A DNA stretch of 36,156 nucleotides from Alphaproteobacteria bacterium (lineage in GTDB: Bacteria > Pseudomonadota > Alphaproteobacteria > Rs-D84 > JAERRO01), in contig JAERRO010000005.1 of the NCBI GenBank assembly GCA_016735395.1, forward strand, positions 1 through 36,156. Direction: 5' to 3'. The number at the start of each line of letters is the position of its first letter. Position 1 is the first letter of the stretch. The notes beneath the pieces were generated by a model, which was given only the letters and a program-made list of their open reading frames with translations, ran no database searches and was not told the origin of the DNA. Shown one piece after another: positions 1 through 8,650 of the stretch. The position numbers and the translations under genes were made by a program.

Positions 1-150
1 GCTGTCCGTAGCAAGAACTATTGGAATGTTGTGTTTGCTAGTAAAGGGCTTTATATGCTTGAACTTTGATTCTTTGAGGACGAAGTTGTCCCAAACTTTA
101 TTAAACTGACTGGTAGATTTTTTAACCACTGTTGATTTGCTGTTTTTCAT
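1..150 (-). CDS. 5' end of a second GT8-type glycosyltransferase copy (partial, runs off window edge)
   Basis: Reverse-strand translation from ATG at 148-150 gives MKNSKSTVVKKSTSQFNKVWDNFVLKESKFKHIKPFTSKHNIPIVLATDS, nearly identical to the N-terminus of the 185..1300 gene; ORF open to the window edge. Confidence 0.8.
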   Translation of the reverse strand, partial: MKNSKSTVVKKSTSQFNKVWDNFVLKESKFKHIKPFTSKHNIPIVLATDS

Positions 151-172
151 TTTATATATTCCCTATGTTTTT
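1..172. repeat. Direct repeat copy A of the duplicated GT8 5' region (partner 1151..1322, offset 1150 bp)
   Basis: Read directly: only about 4 mismatches over about 172 bp versus 1151..1322. Confidence 0.9.
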
Positions 173-184
173 TTAATATGTCTA

Positions 185-1300
185 TTATATGCTGTCTAAT
201 AATATTTTTCGAGCTTTCTTTCGAAGGTTTTTTATAGGGATTAAACAAGTTAAAATTCTTACTACTCTTGTTAAAATTTTTGCTCCTATTCTTAATATTT
301 TTGTCTTATATGGATTATATAATAAAGAAAAATAAAATGGTGATGTTTTTGCATATTCCCAAAAATATTTTGCTCCTAATAAATTATTATTATGCCAAGG
401 TTTTACACCACCAATATAATGAATTACGAAAAAAGAGCCTTCTTCTATTATTTTTCTATCGTGTTTTATTGTTTCTAAACTTAGTAATGTATTATTTAGA
501 TATTTGACAGTATGCCACATAAAATTCCACCTACTATCAAGAAATTTTACCTTCCCATTTAAAACAGAATTTAAAATGTCTTGGTCGTGATATCTAGGGT
601 TTTTTAACTCCTTTAATAAACTAAAAAAACTAAATGAATAATCTTTCATCTTTTCTATGTTTATAGACAAAACTCCACTGTTAAAATACTTGTCTTTTGG
701 GGAAAGCTTTAACTTCTCTCTAGCATACTCATCTAGTTTTATATCTGTTTTTCTAAAGATAATATAACCTGGATCTTCACAAGCTCCTATTACATTGTTT
801 TTTAATTCTATATTATACAACTCTGAAATGTCTTTTTTGACAATAGTATCTATGTCTAAATATAAACACTTTTTATAATAACTTAATATGTTTGGAATAA
901 ATAACCTATAGTAGGCCGATACTTTGATATGTCCCGACTCGAAAAATAAGTCTTTTTCTATCAAATTAATATACTTACTCATATCAATTCTTCTTAAAGA
1001 AAAATTATTTAATCCTTTAAACTGACCCTTTATTTTAGTCCAGACGGTTTCTTTAATTCCTCCGTCTAAAATAATAAAATCATAATTGTTGTCCGTAGTA
1101 GAATTTTTTATAATAGACTCTATTGTTACTGACATATATTTCGAATAATTGTTGTCCGTAGCAAGAACTATTGGAATGTTGTTTTTGCTAGTAAAGGGCT
1201 TTATATGCTCGAACTTTGATTCTTTGAGGACGAAGTTGTCCCAAACTTTATTAAACTGACTGGTAGATTTTTTAACCACTGTTGATTTGCTGTTTTTCAT
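185..1300 (-). CDS. Glycosyltransferase family 8 protein (LPS galactosyl/glucosyltransferase-like)
   Basis: IPIVLATDNNYSKYMSVTIESIIKNS, CLYLDIDTIVKKDISELY (DxD motif), YFNSGVLSINIEKM, HDQDILNSVLNGKVKFLDSRWNF, VIHYIGGVKPWH are GT8 motifs. Confidence 0.9.
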   Translation of the reverse strand: MKNSKSTVVKKSTSQFNKVWDNFVLKESKFEHIKPFTSKNNIPIVLATDNNYSKYMSVTIESIIKNSTTDNNYDFIILDGGIKETVWTKIKGQFKGLNNFSLRRIDMSKYINLIEKDLFFESGHIKVSAYYRLFIPNILSYYKKCLYLDIDTIVKKDISELYNIELKNNVIGACEDPGYIIFRKTDIKLDEYAREKLKLSPKDKYFNSGVLSINIEKMKDYSFSFFSLLKELKNPRYHDQDILNSVLNGKVKFLDSRWNFMWHTVKYLNNTLLSLETIKHDRKIIEEGSFFVIHYIGGVKPWHNNNLLGAKYFWEYAKTSPFYFSLLYNPYKTKILRIGAKILTRVVRILTCLIPIKNLRKKARKILLDSI

Positions 1301-1322
1301 TTTATATATTCCTTATGTTTTT
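1151..1322. repeat. Direct repeat copy B of the duplicated GT8 5' region
   Basis: Near-identical to 1..172. Confidence 0.9.
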
Positions 1323-1393
1323 ATAGATAATAATTTATTGGTTTGTAAAAATCAAGAAGATATATTCTTCAAAATCTAAACTTTGTTTCTTCC

Positions 1394-2215
1394 TTAATCT
1401 AATAGTTTTTTAAATAATTTTTCTGTATTCCTCGTTGTGATTTCTTCTACTTCTTTAAGGCTTTTAGAATGTATGATAGATAACGATTTCGCTATTATAG
1501 GTATACTACTTGGATCGTTCCTCTTTCCTCGGTTGGGGTGAGGGCTAAGATACGGAGAATCAGTTTCTAAACATATTCTTTCTATCGGTATCGACCTTAT
1601 ATCTTCCTCTAATAATAACTCCCTCTCTCTTTTAACTTTCCTATTCCCAAATGTTATTATTCCTCCTAGCCCTATATATCCTCCTAAATCCAAAACCATT
1701 TCTTTTAATGCCTCTCCTCCGCAAAAACAATGTAATATAAAATCAAAAGTATATCTGCCTTTCATTAAGGTTAGAAAATCTATCATTTCTGTGTCCGAAT
1801 CTCTGCTATGTAAAATTAACGGCAATCCTAACTCACTAGCTACTTTTATGTGTGTCTCAAAATTTGCCTTCTGTAACTCATACACACTAGATCTATCCGA
1901 TAAAGCCGTTCTGTAAAAATCAAAACCAGTCTCTCCAATCGCAACTATCTTTTTGCCACAACTTAACTTGTATAACTCTTCTTCTTTAACAATGTCTTTA
2001 GATTCTAATATGCAATCCGGATGCTTGCCTATACTACCATAAATACCGCTGAAATTGTCTAGCTGATTCCTGAAAACTTTTATCTCACTACCACTGCCAA
2101 GCATATGTATAGATATAAATTTGTTCACTCCCGCTTTATTAGAACTCTCTATTATTAACTCTATGTCTTTATTTAAACTTGCATCTTCTAAATGACAATG
2201 ACTGTCTATAAACAT
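1394..2215 (-). CDS. tatD: TatD family metal-dependent hydrolase/DNase
   Basis: MFIDSHCHLED, GSIGKHPD, AIGETGFDFYR, LILHSRDSD, HCFCGG, ICLETDSPYLSPHPNRGKRNDP. ATG at 2215 preceded by GAGG is preferred over the upstream TTG at 2227. Confidence 0.93.
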   Translation of the reverse strand: MFIDSHCHLEDASLNKDIELIIESSNKAGVNKFISIHMLGSGSEIKVFRNQLDNFSGIYGSIGKHPDCILESKDIVKEEELYKLSCGKKIVAIGETGFDFYRTALSDRSSVYELQKANFETHIKVASELGLPLILHSRDSDTEMIDFLTLMKGRYTFDFILHCFCGGEALKEMVLDLGGYIGLGGIITFGNRKVKRERELLLEEDIRSIPIERICLETDSPYLSPHPNRGKRNDPSSIPIIAKSLSIIHSKSLKEVEEITTRNTEKLFKKLLD

Positions 2216-2245
2216 TTTTTTCCTCAATTTATTATCTATACTATA

Positions 2246-2689
2246 CTATATGTCGTTGTTATACAAAAATAATGCTCTATCATACGATGCGAAAAAATCT
2301 TGATATATGCCCGCATCTTTGACTGTAATATCTCCATACTTGATATTTAACCTTACTCTAGTTTTAGTTTCTCCAATAGTCATAAAACTCACCGTAACTA
2401 ATACTGTTTCTGTGCTCATACCACTTTTATAGACTTTGCTAGCCGTTATAACACCTGTATTACCGTTTGCCCTGACTATAGAATAGCCGAAGTCCTGTAT
2501 CGTCGCTATGCCGACTCGCATCATCTTGTTTTTGTCCGACTCCTTAAATGTCTTTGTTTGATACACTCTTGTCTCTACCTGTGTCTCGTCTCCTAATATG
2601 TTAGACGATGGTGTAATGCAACTAGATAACAAAAGACATAAACTACATACCGTAAACAATCTAACCGAAAGTGTTTTTAATTTTAACAT
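2246..2689 (-). CDS. Small predicted lipoprotein, paralog 1 of a four-gene tandem family
   Basis: Signal peptide with lipobox LLLSSC; RVYQTKTF...ATIQDFGYSIV...GVITASK...IYQDFF motif string shared with neighbours. Confidence 0.8.
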   Translation of the reverse strand: MLKLKTLSVRLFTVCSLCLLLSSCITPSSNILGDETQVETRVYQTKTFKESDKNKMMRVGIATIQDFGYSIVRANGNTGVITASKVYKSGMSTETVLVTVSFMTIGETKTRVRLNIKYGDITVKDAGIYQDFFASYDRALFLYNNDI

Positions 2690-2701
2690 ATTATTAAACT
2701 C

Positions 2702-3205
2702 CTAATAATTTTCTATGAAACTTGACTGACTTATTTTTTTGAAAATTGACTGATATATTACTGCATCTTTTATCAATACACTATCTGTTATATATCCAAA
2801 ATTGTCTATCGTAATTTGAGCAACACTCACACGAACCCTAGAACTTTTATTTTTAACTGAATCTATAGTAACGGTTATTACTGTCTCTACACTAACATCG
2901 TAAGATATTTCGTTGTCTAATAGATATAATATAAAGTTGAAGAATTTGCCTAAAAGGTTTCTTGCAGGACTAATCTTTTGACCTACTATAACTCCTAAAT
3001 CGTAATCTGATTCTAGTACATTATAGTCCATATCCTGAAGAGTGCCTATAACTATACTCGTAATTTCCTCTTTAGAATTTGTCTCTATGTTTTTCGTCTG
3101 CATAGATCTAACAGATAACATATCTGTAGGTACCATAAATAAAGTGGAAGCAGATAATAAACTAGACGAGAATAGAAGGGGGAATATCAATAACAATAAC
3201 CTCAT
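2702..3205 (-). CDS. Small exported protein, paralog 2 of the tandem family (no lipobox Cys visible)
   Basis: Signal peptide; RSMQTKNI...GTLQDMDYNVL...LGVIVGQK...IYQSIFKKISQS. Confidence 0.78.
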   Translation of the reverse strand: MRLLLLIFPLLFSSSLLSASTLFMVPTDMLSVRSMQTKNIETNSKEEITSIVIGTLQDMDYNVLESDYDLGVIVGQKISPARNLLGKFFNFILYLLDNEISYDVSVETVITVTIDSVKNKSSRVRVSVAQITIDNFGYITDSVLIKDAVIYQSIFKKISQSSFIENY

Positions 3206-3206
3206 A

Positions 3207-3632
3207 CTATATCCCGTTACTATCTAGAAATAACGACTGTGATAACTTCTTGAAAAAATCTTGATAATATATAGACGATCTAAACGGATTTATAGATAGA
3301 CTAGAACTTATTCTAACCACCATTTTGTCCTTGTCTTTAATTACAGAAACAACCACATCTAGGTCGTCCTCTTCACTCTTTGTTTTAGAACTCCCTCTTG
3401 CCGTAATTAGACCTAACTTTTTATCTGTTTTTATTATCGTATGCCCCGTGTCTTGTAATGTGGCGACTGTTGATCTAAATACTTTACTACTATCTGTTGT
3501 GTCAAAAGTTCTAGACTGTAAATATCTCCTCTCTTCAATATCTCCCGGGTCAAAGAAACTCCGCTGGTAATCTATCGATACACAACTAGATAAGAAAATA
3601 GACATAAATAGATATAATATAAATCTCTTCAT
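3207..3632 (-). CDS. Small predicted lipoprotein, paralog 3 of the tandem family
   Basis: Lipobox FLSSC; RYLQSRTF...ATLQDTGHTIIKTDKKLGLITARGSSK...YYQDFFKKLSQSLF. Confidence 0.8.
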   Translation of the reverse strand: MKRFILYLFMSIFLSSCVSIDYQRSFFDPGDIEERRYLQSRTFDTTDSSKVFRSTVATLQDTGHTIIKTDKKLGLITARGSSKTKSEEDDLDVVVSVIKDKDKMVVRISSSLSINPFRSSIYYQDFFKKLSQSLFLDSNGI

Positions 3633-3634
3633 TT

Positions 3635-4180
3635 TTATAACCCCCGCTTCCTATATAAAGATTTGTCTAAACGGTTGAAAAATTCTTGATATATTTCTGG
3701 ATAGTCAACCCAAATTATATCGCCGTTTATACTTTTTCTAGAGTCGTTATACTTGTCTTGTAATATCATCAATCTGACTTTAACTTTGTCCTCCGAAGAA
3801 GAAATAGTCGTCGCCGTCATAGAATATTTCTGTGTTCTGTCATAGGTAGTTATAGTATGACAAATTAGGTTGACACACTGCCTGCGATTATAAACTCTGA
3901 CTTTCGCTCGTTTGTCGGTTTTAGCTTCAGACGGCAATAGTCGCTCTTTATTTCCAGATATCATACCTAACTCGGTATTTCCTTCTACGATAACTAAACT
4001 TATATCTTGGAAGACCTCCATAATAGATTGCAATACATCAGATTCTTTATAACCGTCTATGACTTTCGTCTGTACAGATCTAAGCTCTAATATATTAGCA
4101 TCGCCTTTTAAAAGATCCGATGGAACTCCGCACGAAGATAAACATAATAATAGACATAATAATAAAACTGTTTTTTTCAT
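3635..4180 (-). CDS. Small predicted lipoprotein, paralog 4 of the tandem family
   Basis: Lipobox CLSSCG; RSVQTKVI...EVFQDISLVIVEGNTELGMISGNK...IYQEFFNRLDKSLY. Confidence 0.8.
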   Translation of the reverse strand: MKKTVLLLCLLLCLSSCGVPSDLLKGDANILELRSVQTKVIDGYKESDVLQSIMEVFQDISLVIVEGNTELGMISGNKERLLPSEAKTDKRAKVRVYNRRQCVNLICHTITTYDRTQKYSMTATTISSSEDKVKVRLMILQDKYNDSRKSINGDIIWVDYPEIYQEFFNRLDKSLYRKRGL

Positions 4181-4209
4181 ACCTCTGCTTTAGTGCTTCT
4201 CCCGTTTTA

Positions 4210-4611
4210 TTAAAATGATGTCTGTCTATAAGAGAAGTCTCTAACTTTACTGCTTTCGTCAAATTTAACTATTATAGTAAGAGTTTTCTGATTTTTAGAT
4301 GCCGACCCTGCCGATTTAGATCCGCCGAATAAAAGTAAATTTAGACCTGATCCGCTAGAAGATACAGCCGAATTCGTAGATACTTTGTCATAGACCCAAG
4401 TCTCTCTTCTATCGTCATCCGTCGTAACCATATTAGGTGAACCTAATACCTCTATTACATCACTTGACGACATCCCAACTTTTATATCTCTTTGAACATT
4501 CGCTATAGAAAGACCGTTTTTAGTGTCTCCGCTAACCGCTTTCTTATGTGAACCTGCTGAACAACCTGCTAACAAAACTACTACCGTCAAAATTACTAAA
4601 TGTTTCTTCAT
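4210..4611 (-). CDS. SmpA/OmlA (BamE-like) domain lipoprotein
   Basis: Lipobox LLAGCS; VQRDIKVGMSSSDVIEVLGSPNMVTTDDDRRETWVYDK matches the SmpA/OmlA pattern (GMs..eV...lGsP......w.Y). Confidence 0.78.
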   Translation of the reverse strand: MKKHLVILTVVVLLAGCSAGSHKKAVSGDTKNGLSIANVQRDIKVGMSSSDVIEVLGSPNMVTTDDDRRETWVYDKVSTNSAVSSSGSGLNLLLFGGSKSAGSASKNQKTLTIIVKFDESSKVRDFSYRQTSF

Positions 4612-4670
4612 AAAAATTTCCTTGTTTTTATTATTATACTTATTTTATATACTACTTAACTGTGTATAAA

Positions 4671-4747
4671 TGGCGTGCCTGGGAGGACTCGAACCTTCGA
4701 CCTACGGTTTAGAAAACCGTTGCTCTATCCAGCTGAGCTACAGGCAC
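4671..4747 (-). tRNA. tRNA-Arg (anticodon TCT)
   Basis: Reverse complement GTGCCTGTAGCTCAGCTGGATAGAGCAACGGTTTTCTAAACCGTAGGTCGAAGGTTCGAGTCCTCCCAGGCACGCCA folds as a cloverleaf; acceptor GTGCCTG/CAGGCAC, anticodon loop TTTCTAA, T-loop TTCGAGTC, encoded CCA. Confidence 0.97.
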
Positions 4748-4847
4748 TTAATTTTTAATAACTATAATATAATATATCTTTTGGAAATTGCAATATATTT
4801 ATATAACCTTTATTATTACTATACATTTATTAGTATTGTTTTTTTTG

Positions 4848-4876
4848 TTGACTTTATTGCCTATACTGATTATCAT
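4848..4876 (+). promoter_or_regulatory. Sigma-70-like promoter of acpP (TTGACT-17-TATCAT)
   Basis: TTGACT 4848-4853, 17-bp spacer, TATCAT 4871-4876, just upstream of acpP. Confidence 0.55.
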
Positions 4877-4908
4877 AAAAAAAGTTATTAACTAAAAAGG
4901 ATTTTAAT

Positions 4909-5160
4909 ATGACTAATAATATCGAAGAAATTTCAAATAAAGTTATCAATATAATTGCTGATAAACTAAGTGTGGAAAAAACAAAAATAAAAATGAACTC
5001 TACTATTATGGAAGACCTAGGGGCTGATAGCCTAGATACAGTAGAACTTGTTATGGCTCTTGAAGAAGAATGTAAAATTTCTGTTTCTGACACAGAAGCT
5101 CAAGAACTTAAAACTGTTCAAAATATCGTAGATTTTGTTGCTAAAAAAACGGCTTCATAA
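4909..5160 (+). CDS. acpP: Acyl carrier protein
   Basis: MEDLGADSLDTVELVMALEEE contains the DSL phosphopantetheine attachment motif; RBS aaggat. Confidence 0.97.
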   Translation: MTNNIEEISNKVINIIADKLSVEKTKIKMNSTIMEDLGADSLDTVELVMALEEECKISVSDTEAQELKTVQNIVDFVAKKTAS

Positions 5161-5208
5161 ATAGTCTATATTAAACTTTGAATTCTGTTTTTTGAATTCT
5201 TGTTAATT

Positions 5209-5245
5209 AAAAAAGCTTTCTTTTAAAGAGGGCTTTTTTTATTTT
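5209..5245 (+). terminator. Rho-independent terminator after acpP
   Basis: aaaaagctttctt-tta-aagagggcttttt: about 13-bp stem including G-U pairs, 3-nt loop, followed by a T-tract. Confidence 0.75.
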
Positions 5246-5384
5246 AATTTTTTGTTGGGAATACACTTTTATTTTTCTATCTTTGTTCTTGAGATTTATC
5301 GTAGATTTTGTTGCTTTACTTCTTGAAAATTATAAATATATTATCTATAATAATTTTAATTAATATATTTTAAGGAGCTTTAAT

Positions 5385-6665
5385 ATGTTGCTACAGAAAA
5401 ATCAAAGAGTTGTTGTTACGGGAATGGGGGCTGTTAGTCCTCTTGGTGTTGGTGTCAAAAATAACTGGGAAAAAATAGTTAATGGAAAATCCGGGATTGT
5501 GAAAATTCCTAGCGATATGTTCGATGGTGCTGATATGCTAAAGTCTAAAGTTGCTGGAATCGTGCCTAGAGGAACCGCCGAGGGAGAATTCGATGTTAAC
5601 GAAATTCTATCTGTAAAAAATCAAAATAAAATGGATATCTTTATTCATCTAGCTTTAAAAGCTAGTCAAGAGGCTATTGACGATGCTGGTATAAAATCTC
5701 TGCCTAATAAAGATGAAATAGGGGTGCTTGTTGGATCTGGTATTGGTGGTATTTCTAGCCTAAGTAATAATATAAAAAAAATACAAGAAACTGATTTAAC
5801 TAGACTTTCTCCTTTTGCTATTCCTATGATGATTGTAAATATGGTAGGAGGACAGATTGCTATAGAATACGGGTTTAGAGGTCCTAACTCTGCGATTGCT
5901 ACGGCCTGTGCTAGCGGAACTCATAGCATCGGATATGCGGCTCGAACTATTGCTAGCGGTGATGCAACTATAATGGTTTGTGGAGGAGCTGAGTCTGCTT
6001 TTACTAGTGTATCTGTCGCTGGTTTTTGTGCTTTAAGAGCCTTATCTACATCTTATAATGACACACCGGAAAAGAGTTCTAGACCGTGGGATACTGGAAG
6101 AGACGGTTTTGTTATTGCCGAAGGTGCGGCGACACTAGTTCTTGAAGAATACGAACATGCCAAAAAACGAGGGGCTAATATATATGCTGAAATCGTAGGG
6201 TATGGAATGTCCGGCGATGGATATCATATGACCGCTCCGCATCCAGAAGGAGAAGGTGCTTATTTATCTATGAAAAGGGCTATGGAAACTGCCGAAATAA
6301 ACACTAATGAAATAGACTATATAAACGCTCACGGAACTTCAACTCCTCTAGGTGATATGATGGAAATCTCCGCTATAAGAAAACTGTTTGGAGACAATAT
6401 TAAAGATATTCCTATATCGTCAACTAAATCCGCTACAGGTCATCTGCTCGGAGCATCTGGAGCTCTTGAGGCTATTTTCTCAATAATGGCTATTAAAGAT
6501 GGAATTTTACCTCCAACTTTAAATCTAGAAAATCCAGAGTCAGGAACAGAAGACTTAAATCTTGTTCCTAATGTTGCTCAAAAAAAAGTTGTGAACTTTG
6601 CTCTATCTAATTCTTTCGGGTTCGGCGGAACAAATGCTTCTATTATATTCAAAAAAGTTTCTTAA
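5385..6665 (+). CDS. fabF: 3-oxoacyl-[acyl-carrier-protein] synthase II
   Basis: RVVVTGMGAVSPLG, TACASGTHSIGYA (catalytic Cys), YINAHGTSTPLGD, KSATGHLLGASGA, NSFGFGGTNAS. Confidence 0.97.
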   Translation: MLLQKNQRVVVTGMGAVSPLGVGVKNNWEKIVNGKSGIVKIPSDMFDGADMLKSKVAGIVPRGTAEGEFDVNEILSVKNQNKMDIFIHLALKASQEAIDDAGIKSLPNKDEIGVLVGSGIGGISSLSNNIKKIQETDLTRLSPFAIPMMIVNMVGGQIAIEYGFRGPNSAIATACASGTHSIGYAARTIASGDATIMVCGGAESAFTSVSVAGFCALRALSTSYNDTPEKSSRPWDTGRDGFVIAEGAATLVLEEYEHAKKRGANIYAEIVGYGMSGDGYHMTAPHPEGEGAYLSMKRAMETAEINTNEIDYINAHGTSTPLGDMMEISAIRKLFGDNIKDIPISSTKSATGHLLGASGALEAIFSIMAIKDGILPPTLNLENPESGTEDLNLVPNVAQKKVVNFALSNSFGFGGTNASIIFKKVS

Positions 6666-6668
6666 AGA

Positions 6669-7541
6669 ATGAAACGGACCATACTAAACAAAACTGTCGG
6701 GGTAGGGGTGCTAGAATGGAAGGCTGAAGAAACTCTTTCTAAATCGCTAGAGTCCTACAAAAAAGAAAAAATTATTAAACTGTTTGACGAGGCTTTAATA
6801 CACTTTCAAGATGGAAATGAAAATGATAAAACTATAGCTAAAAAATTCGGCTTCAAGGCTTCCTTCGAAAAAAATTCAGGCTTTCTTGGTGGTATGGTGA
6901 AAATTTTTAATGAACTTAAAACAGACTATGTGTTGTTTTTAGAAAATGATTTTCCTTTAATCGTCTCTCATAATAATTTCAAAAAACAACTCGAAAATTC
7001 TGTACAACTGTTAGAAGAAAATAGTGCCGATGTCGTAAGGTTGTTTTCTAAAAAAAATCCTGGCGATCTGTTTTCTGATGTAGAAAAATACCTGCGGTAT
7101 TATAAACTACAAAATCCTATATCTCACAATGTCGAAAAATTACAATCTTCTATGTTTAAAAGATTCTTATACAATACTGTGAAAATTAAAAATCGTAGAA
7201 AATTTATCGGAAGAGCTGTCTATGTAGAAAAAAATCCGCATAAAATTTTTCCTAAAAAAATATCTAAAGTTGGAGAATTCTTTATTGTAGACTCTAGTGT
7301 GATAAACTGGACCAATAGAGCTGTTTTGCTAAAAAGAAAATTCTTTCTTGAGACACTACTTCCTTATATAAATGATAACCTCAAAAAGAAAACTACCAAT
7401 GGATTTCAAACACCAGAAAATATATTGCGGAAGTGGTGGCAAGATCAACACTTTAAAGTTGCTGTAGGTGAGGGAGCCTTCACACACTCTAGAAAAGATA
7501 ACTCGTGGAGAGAAAATTATCCTTTTAAAAAGAATATATAA
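6669..7541 (+). CDS. Putative glycosyltransferase-like protein (GT-A fold suspected)
   Basis: Good ORF between fabF and mltG; GFLGGMVKIFNELKTDYVLFLENDFPLI resembles a GT-A nucleotide-sugar region with a DxD-like acidic motif; stop overlaps mltG ATG. Confidence 0.55.
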   Translation: MKRTILNKTVGVGVLEWKAEETLSKSLESYKKEKIIKLFDEALIHFQDGNENDKTIAKKFGFKASFEKNSGFLGGMVKIFNELKTDYVLFLENDFPLIVSHNNFKKQLENSVQLLEENSADVVRLFSKKNPGDLFSDVEKYLRYYKLQNPISHNVEKLQSSMFKRFLYNTVKIKNRRKFIGRAVYVEKNPHKIFPKKISKVGEFFIVDSSVINWTNRAVLLKRKFFLETLLPYINDNLKKKTTNGFQTPENILRKWWQDQHFKVAVGEGAFTHSRKDNSWRENYPFKKNI

Positions 7542-8641
7542 TGAATAAACCTAATAACAAAAATCTATCTGTAAAATCTAATAAAACTAATAATGTGAAA
7601 GGTAAAAACTCTGCCAATAAAATTAACAAAAGTTCTAAAGTTAAAAGGCTGAAATTAAAAAAAATATCAAAGTATCAAAATATAAAGACTAGAATTTACT
7701 TATGTTTTTTTATTAGCTCTTTTATTCTTATATTCTCAATATTCTTCTACTCGCCAATTAAAAATGATATAGAATTTAAGGTGCCTGTTAATGCCTCTTC
7801 TATTCAGATCGCAAACCAATTAAAAAAAGAAAATATCATTGTGTCATCTTCTGTTTTTAGGGGGTGGGTAGCTTTGCTAGGAGAAAGTAAGGGGTTGCAA
7901 TATGGAGTGTATGTATTTCAAAAGGGAGATAGCCTATCAGATGTAGCATACAAAATTTTTAATGGTAAAATTCTCCTACACGATATACTAATCCCTGAAG
8001 GTGTCACTAATAAACAGGTCGAAAAAATTATAAATAATACTCCTCTTCTCGACGGGGAGAAAATAATAATAGAACAATATGAAGGTAGTATTTGGCCTAG
8101 CACCTACAAAGTACACAAGGGAATGGATAGAATAGATTTTTTGAAAATGATAAATAAAGCCTTCTCGAAAAATACTAATAGAATTAAAAAACAATATATA
8201 AACGAGTCGAAACTAAAGTGGAATGAAGTTTTAATTATGGCTAGCCTCATAGAGAAGGAAACCTCTCTTGATAGTGAACGAAAAATCGTTGCTAGTGTCT
8301 TCTTTAATCGACTAGAAAAAGGTATGCGGTTACAGACAGATCCAACCGTTATTTATGCCGTTACTAATGGACTGTCTTCTAGCTTTAACACAAAGGGAAT
8401 TGTATACTCTAATCAACTGAAAATAGATAGCCCCTACAATACTTATAAAATCTATGGACTGCCTCCAACTCCTATTTCTAATGCTGGTGAAAAATCAATC
8501 GTTGCTGTCCTACAACCTGCAAAAACAGATCTGATTTTCTTCGTCGCCGACGGTTCTGGAGGACATAAATTTTCTAAAACCTATGCCCAACACGAAGAGT
8601 ATAGAAAAGAATGGCGAAAATTTCGTGATAATAAACAATAA
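7541..8641 (+). CDS. mltG: Endolytic murein transglycosylase MltG (YceG-like)
   Basis: TM segment; ILIPEGVTNKQVEKII, EGSIWPSTYKV, MASLIEKETSLDSERKIVASVFFNRLEKGMRLQTDPTVIYAV, SPYNTYKIYGLPPTPISNAG. Confidence 0.95.
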   Translation: MNKPNNKNLSVKSNKTNNVKGKNSANKINKSSKVKRLKLKKISKYQNIKTRIYLCFFISSFILIFSIFFYSPIKNDIEFKVPVNASSIQIANQLKKENIIVSSSVFRGWVALLGESKGLQYGVYVFQKGDSLSDVAYKIFNGKILLHDILIPEGVTNKQVEKIINNTPLLDGEKIIIEQYEGSIWPSTYKVHKGMDRIDFLKMINKAFSKNTNRIKKQYINESKLKWNEVLIMASLIEKETSLDSERKIVASVFFNRLEKGMRLQTDPTVIYAVTNGLSSSFNTKGIVYSNQLKIDSPYNTYKIYGLPPTPISNAGEKSIVAVLQPAKTDLIFFVADGSGGHKFSKTYAQHEEYRKEWRKFRDNKQ

Positions 8642-8650
8642 AGGACTCTA

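Noticed and set aside
4670-4891. 73-aa plus-strand ORF (MACLGGLEPSTYGLENRC...)
   Set aside because: Overlaps the antisense of tRNA-Arg; the peptide is the familiar mistranslation of a tRNA gene.
4854-5093. 79-aa minus-strand ORF over acpP
   Set aside because: Antisense to a certain gene, low-complexity Ser/Ile composition, no RBS.
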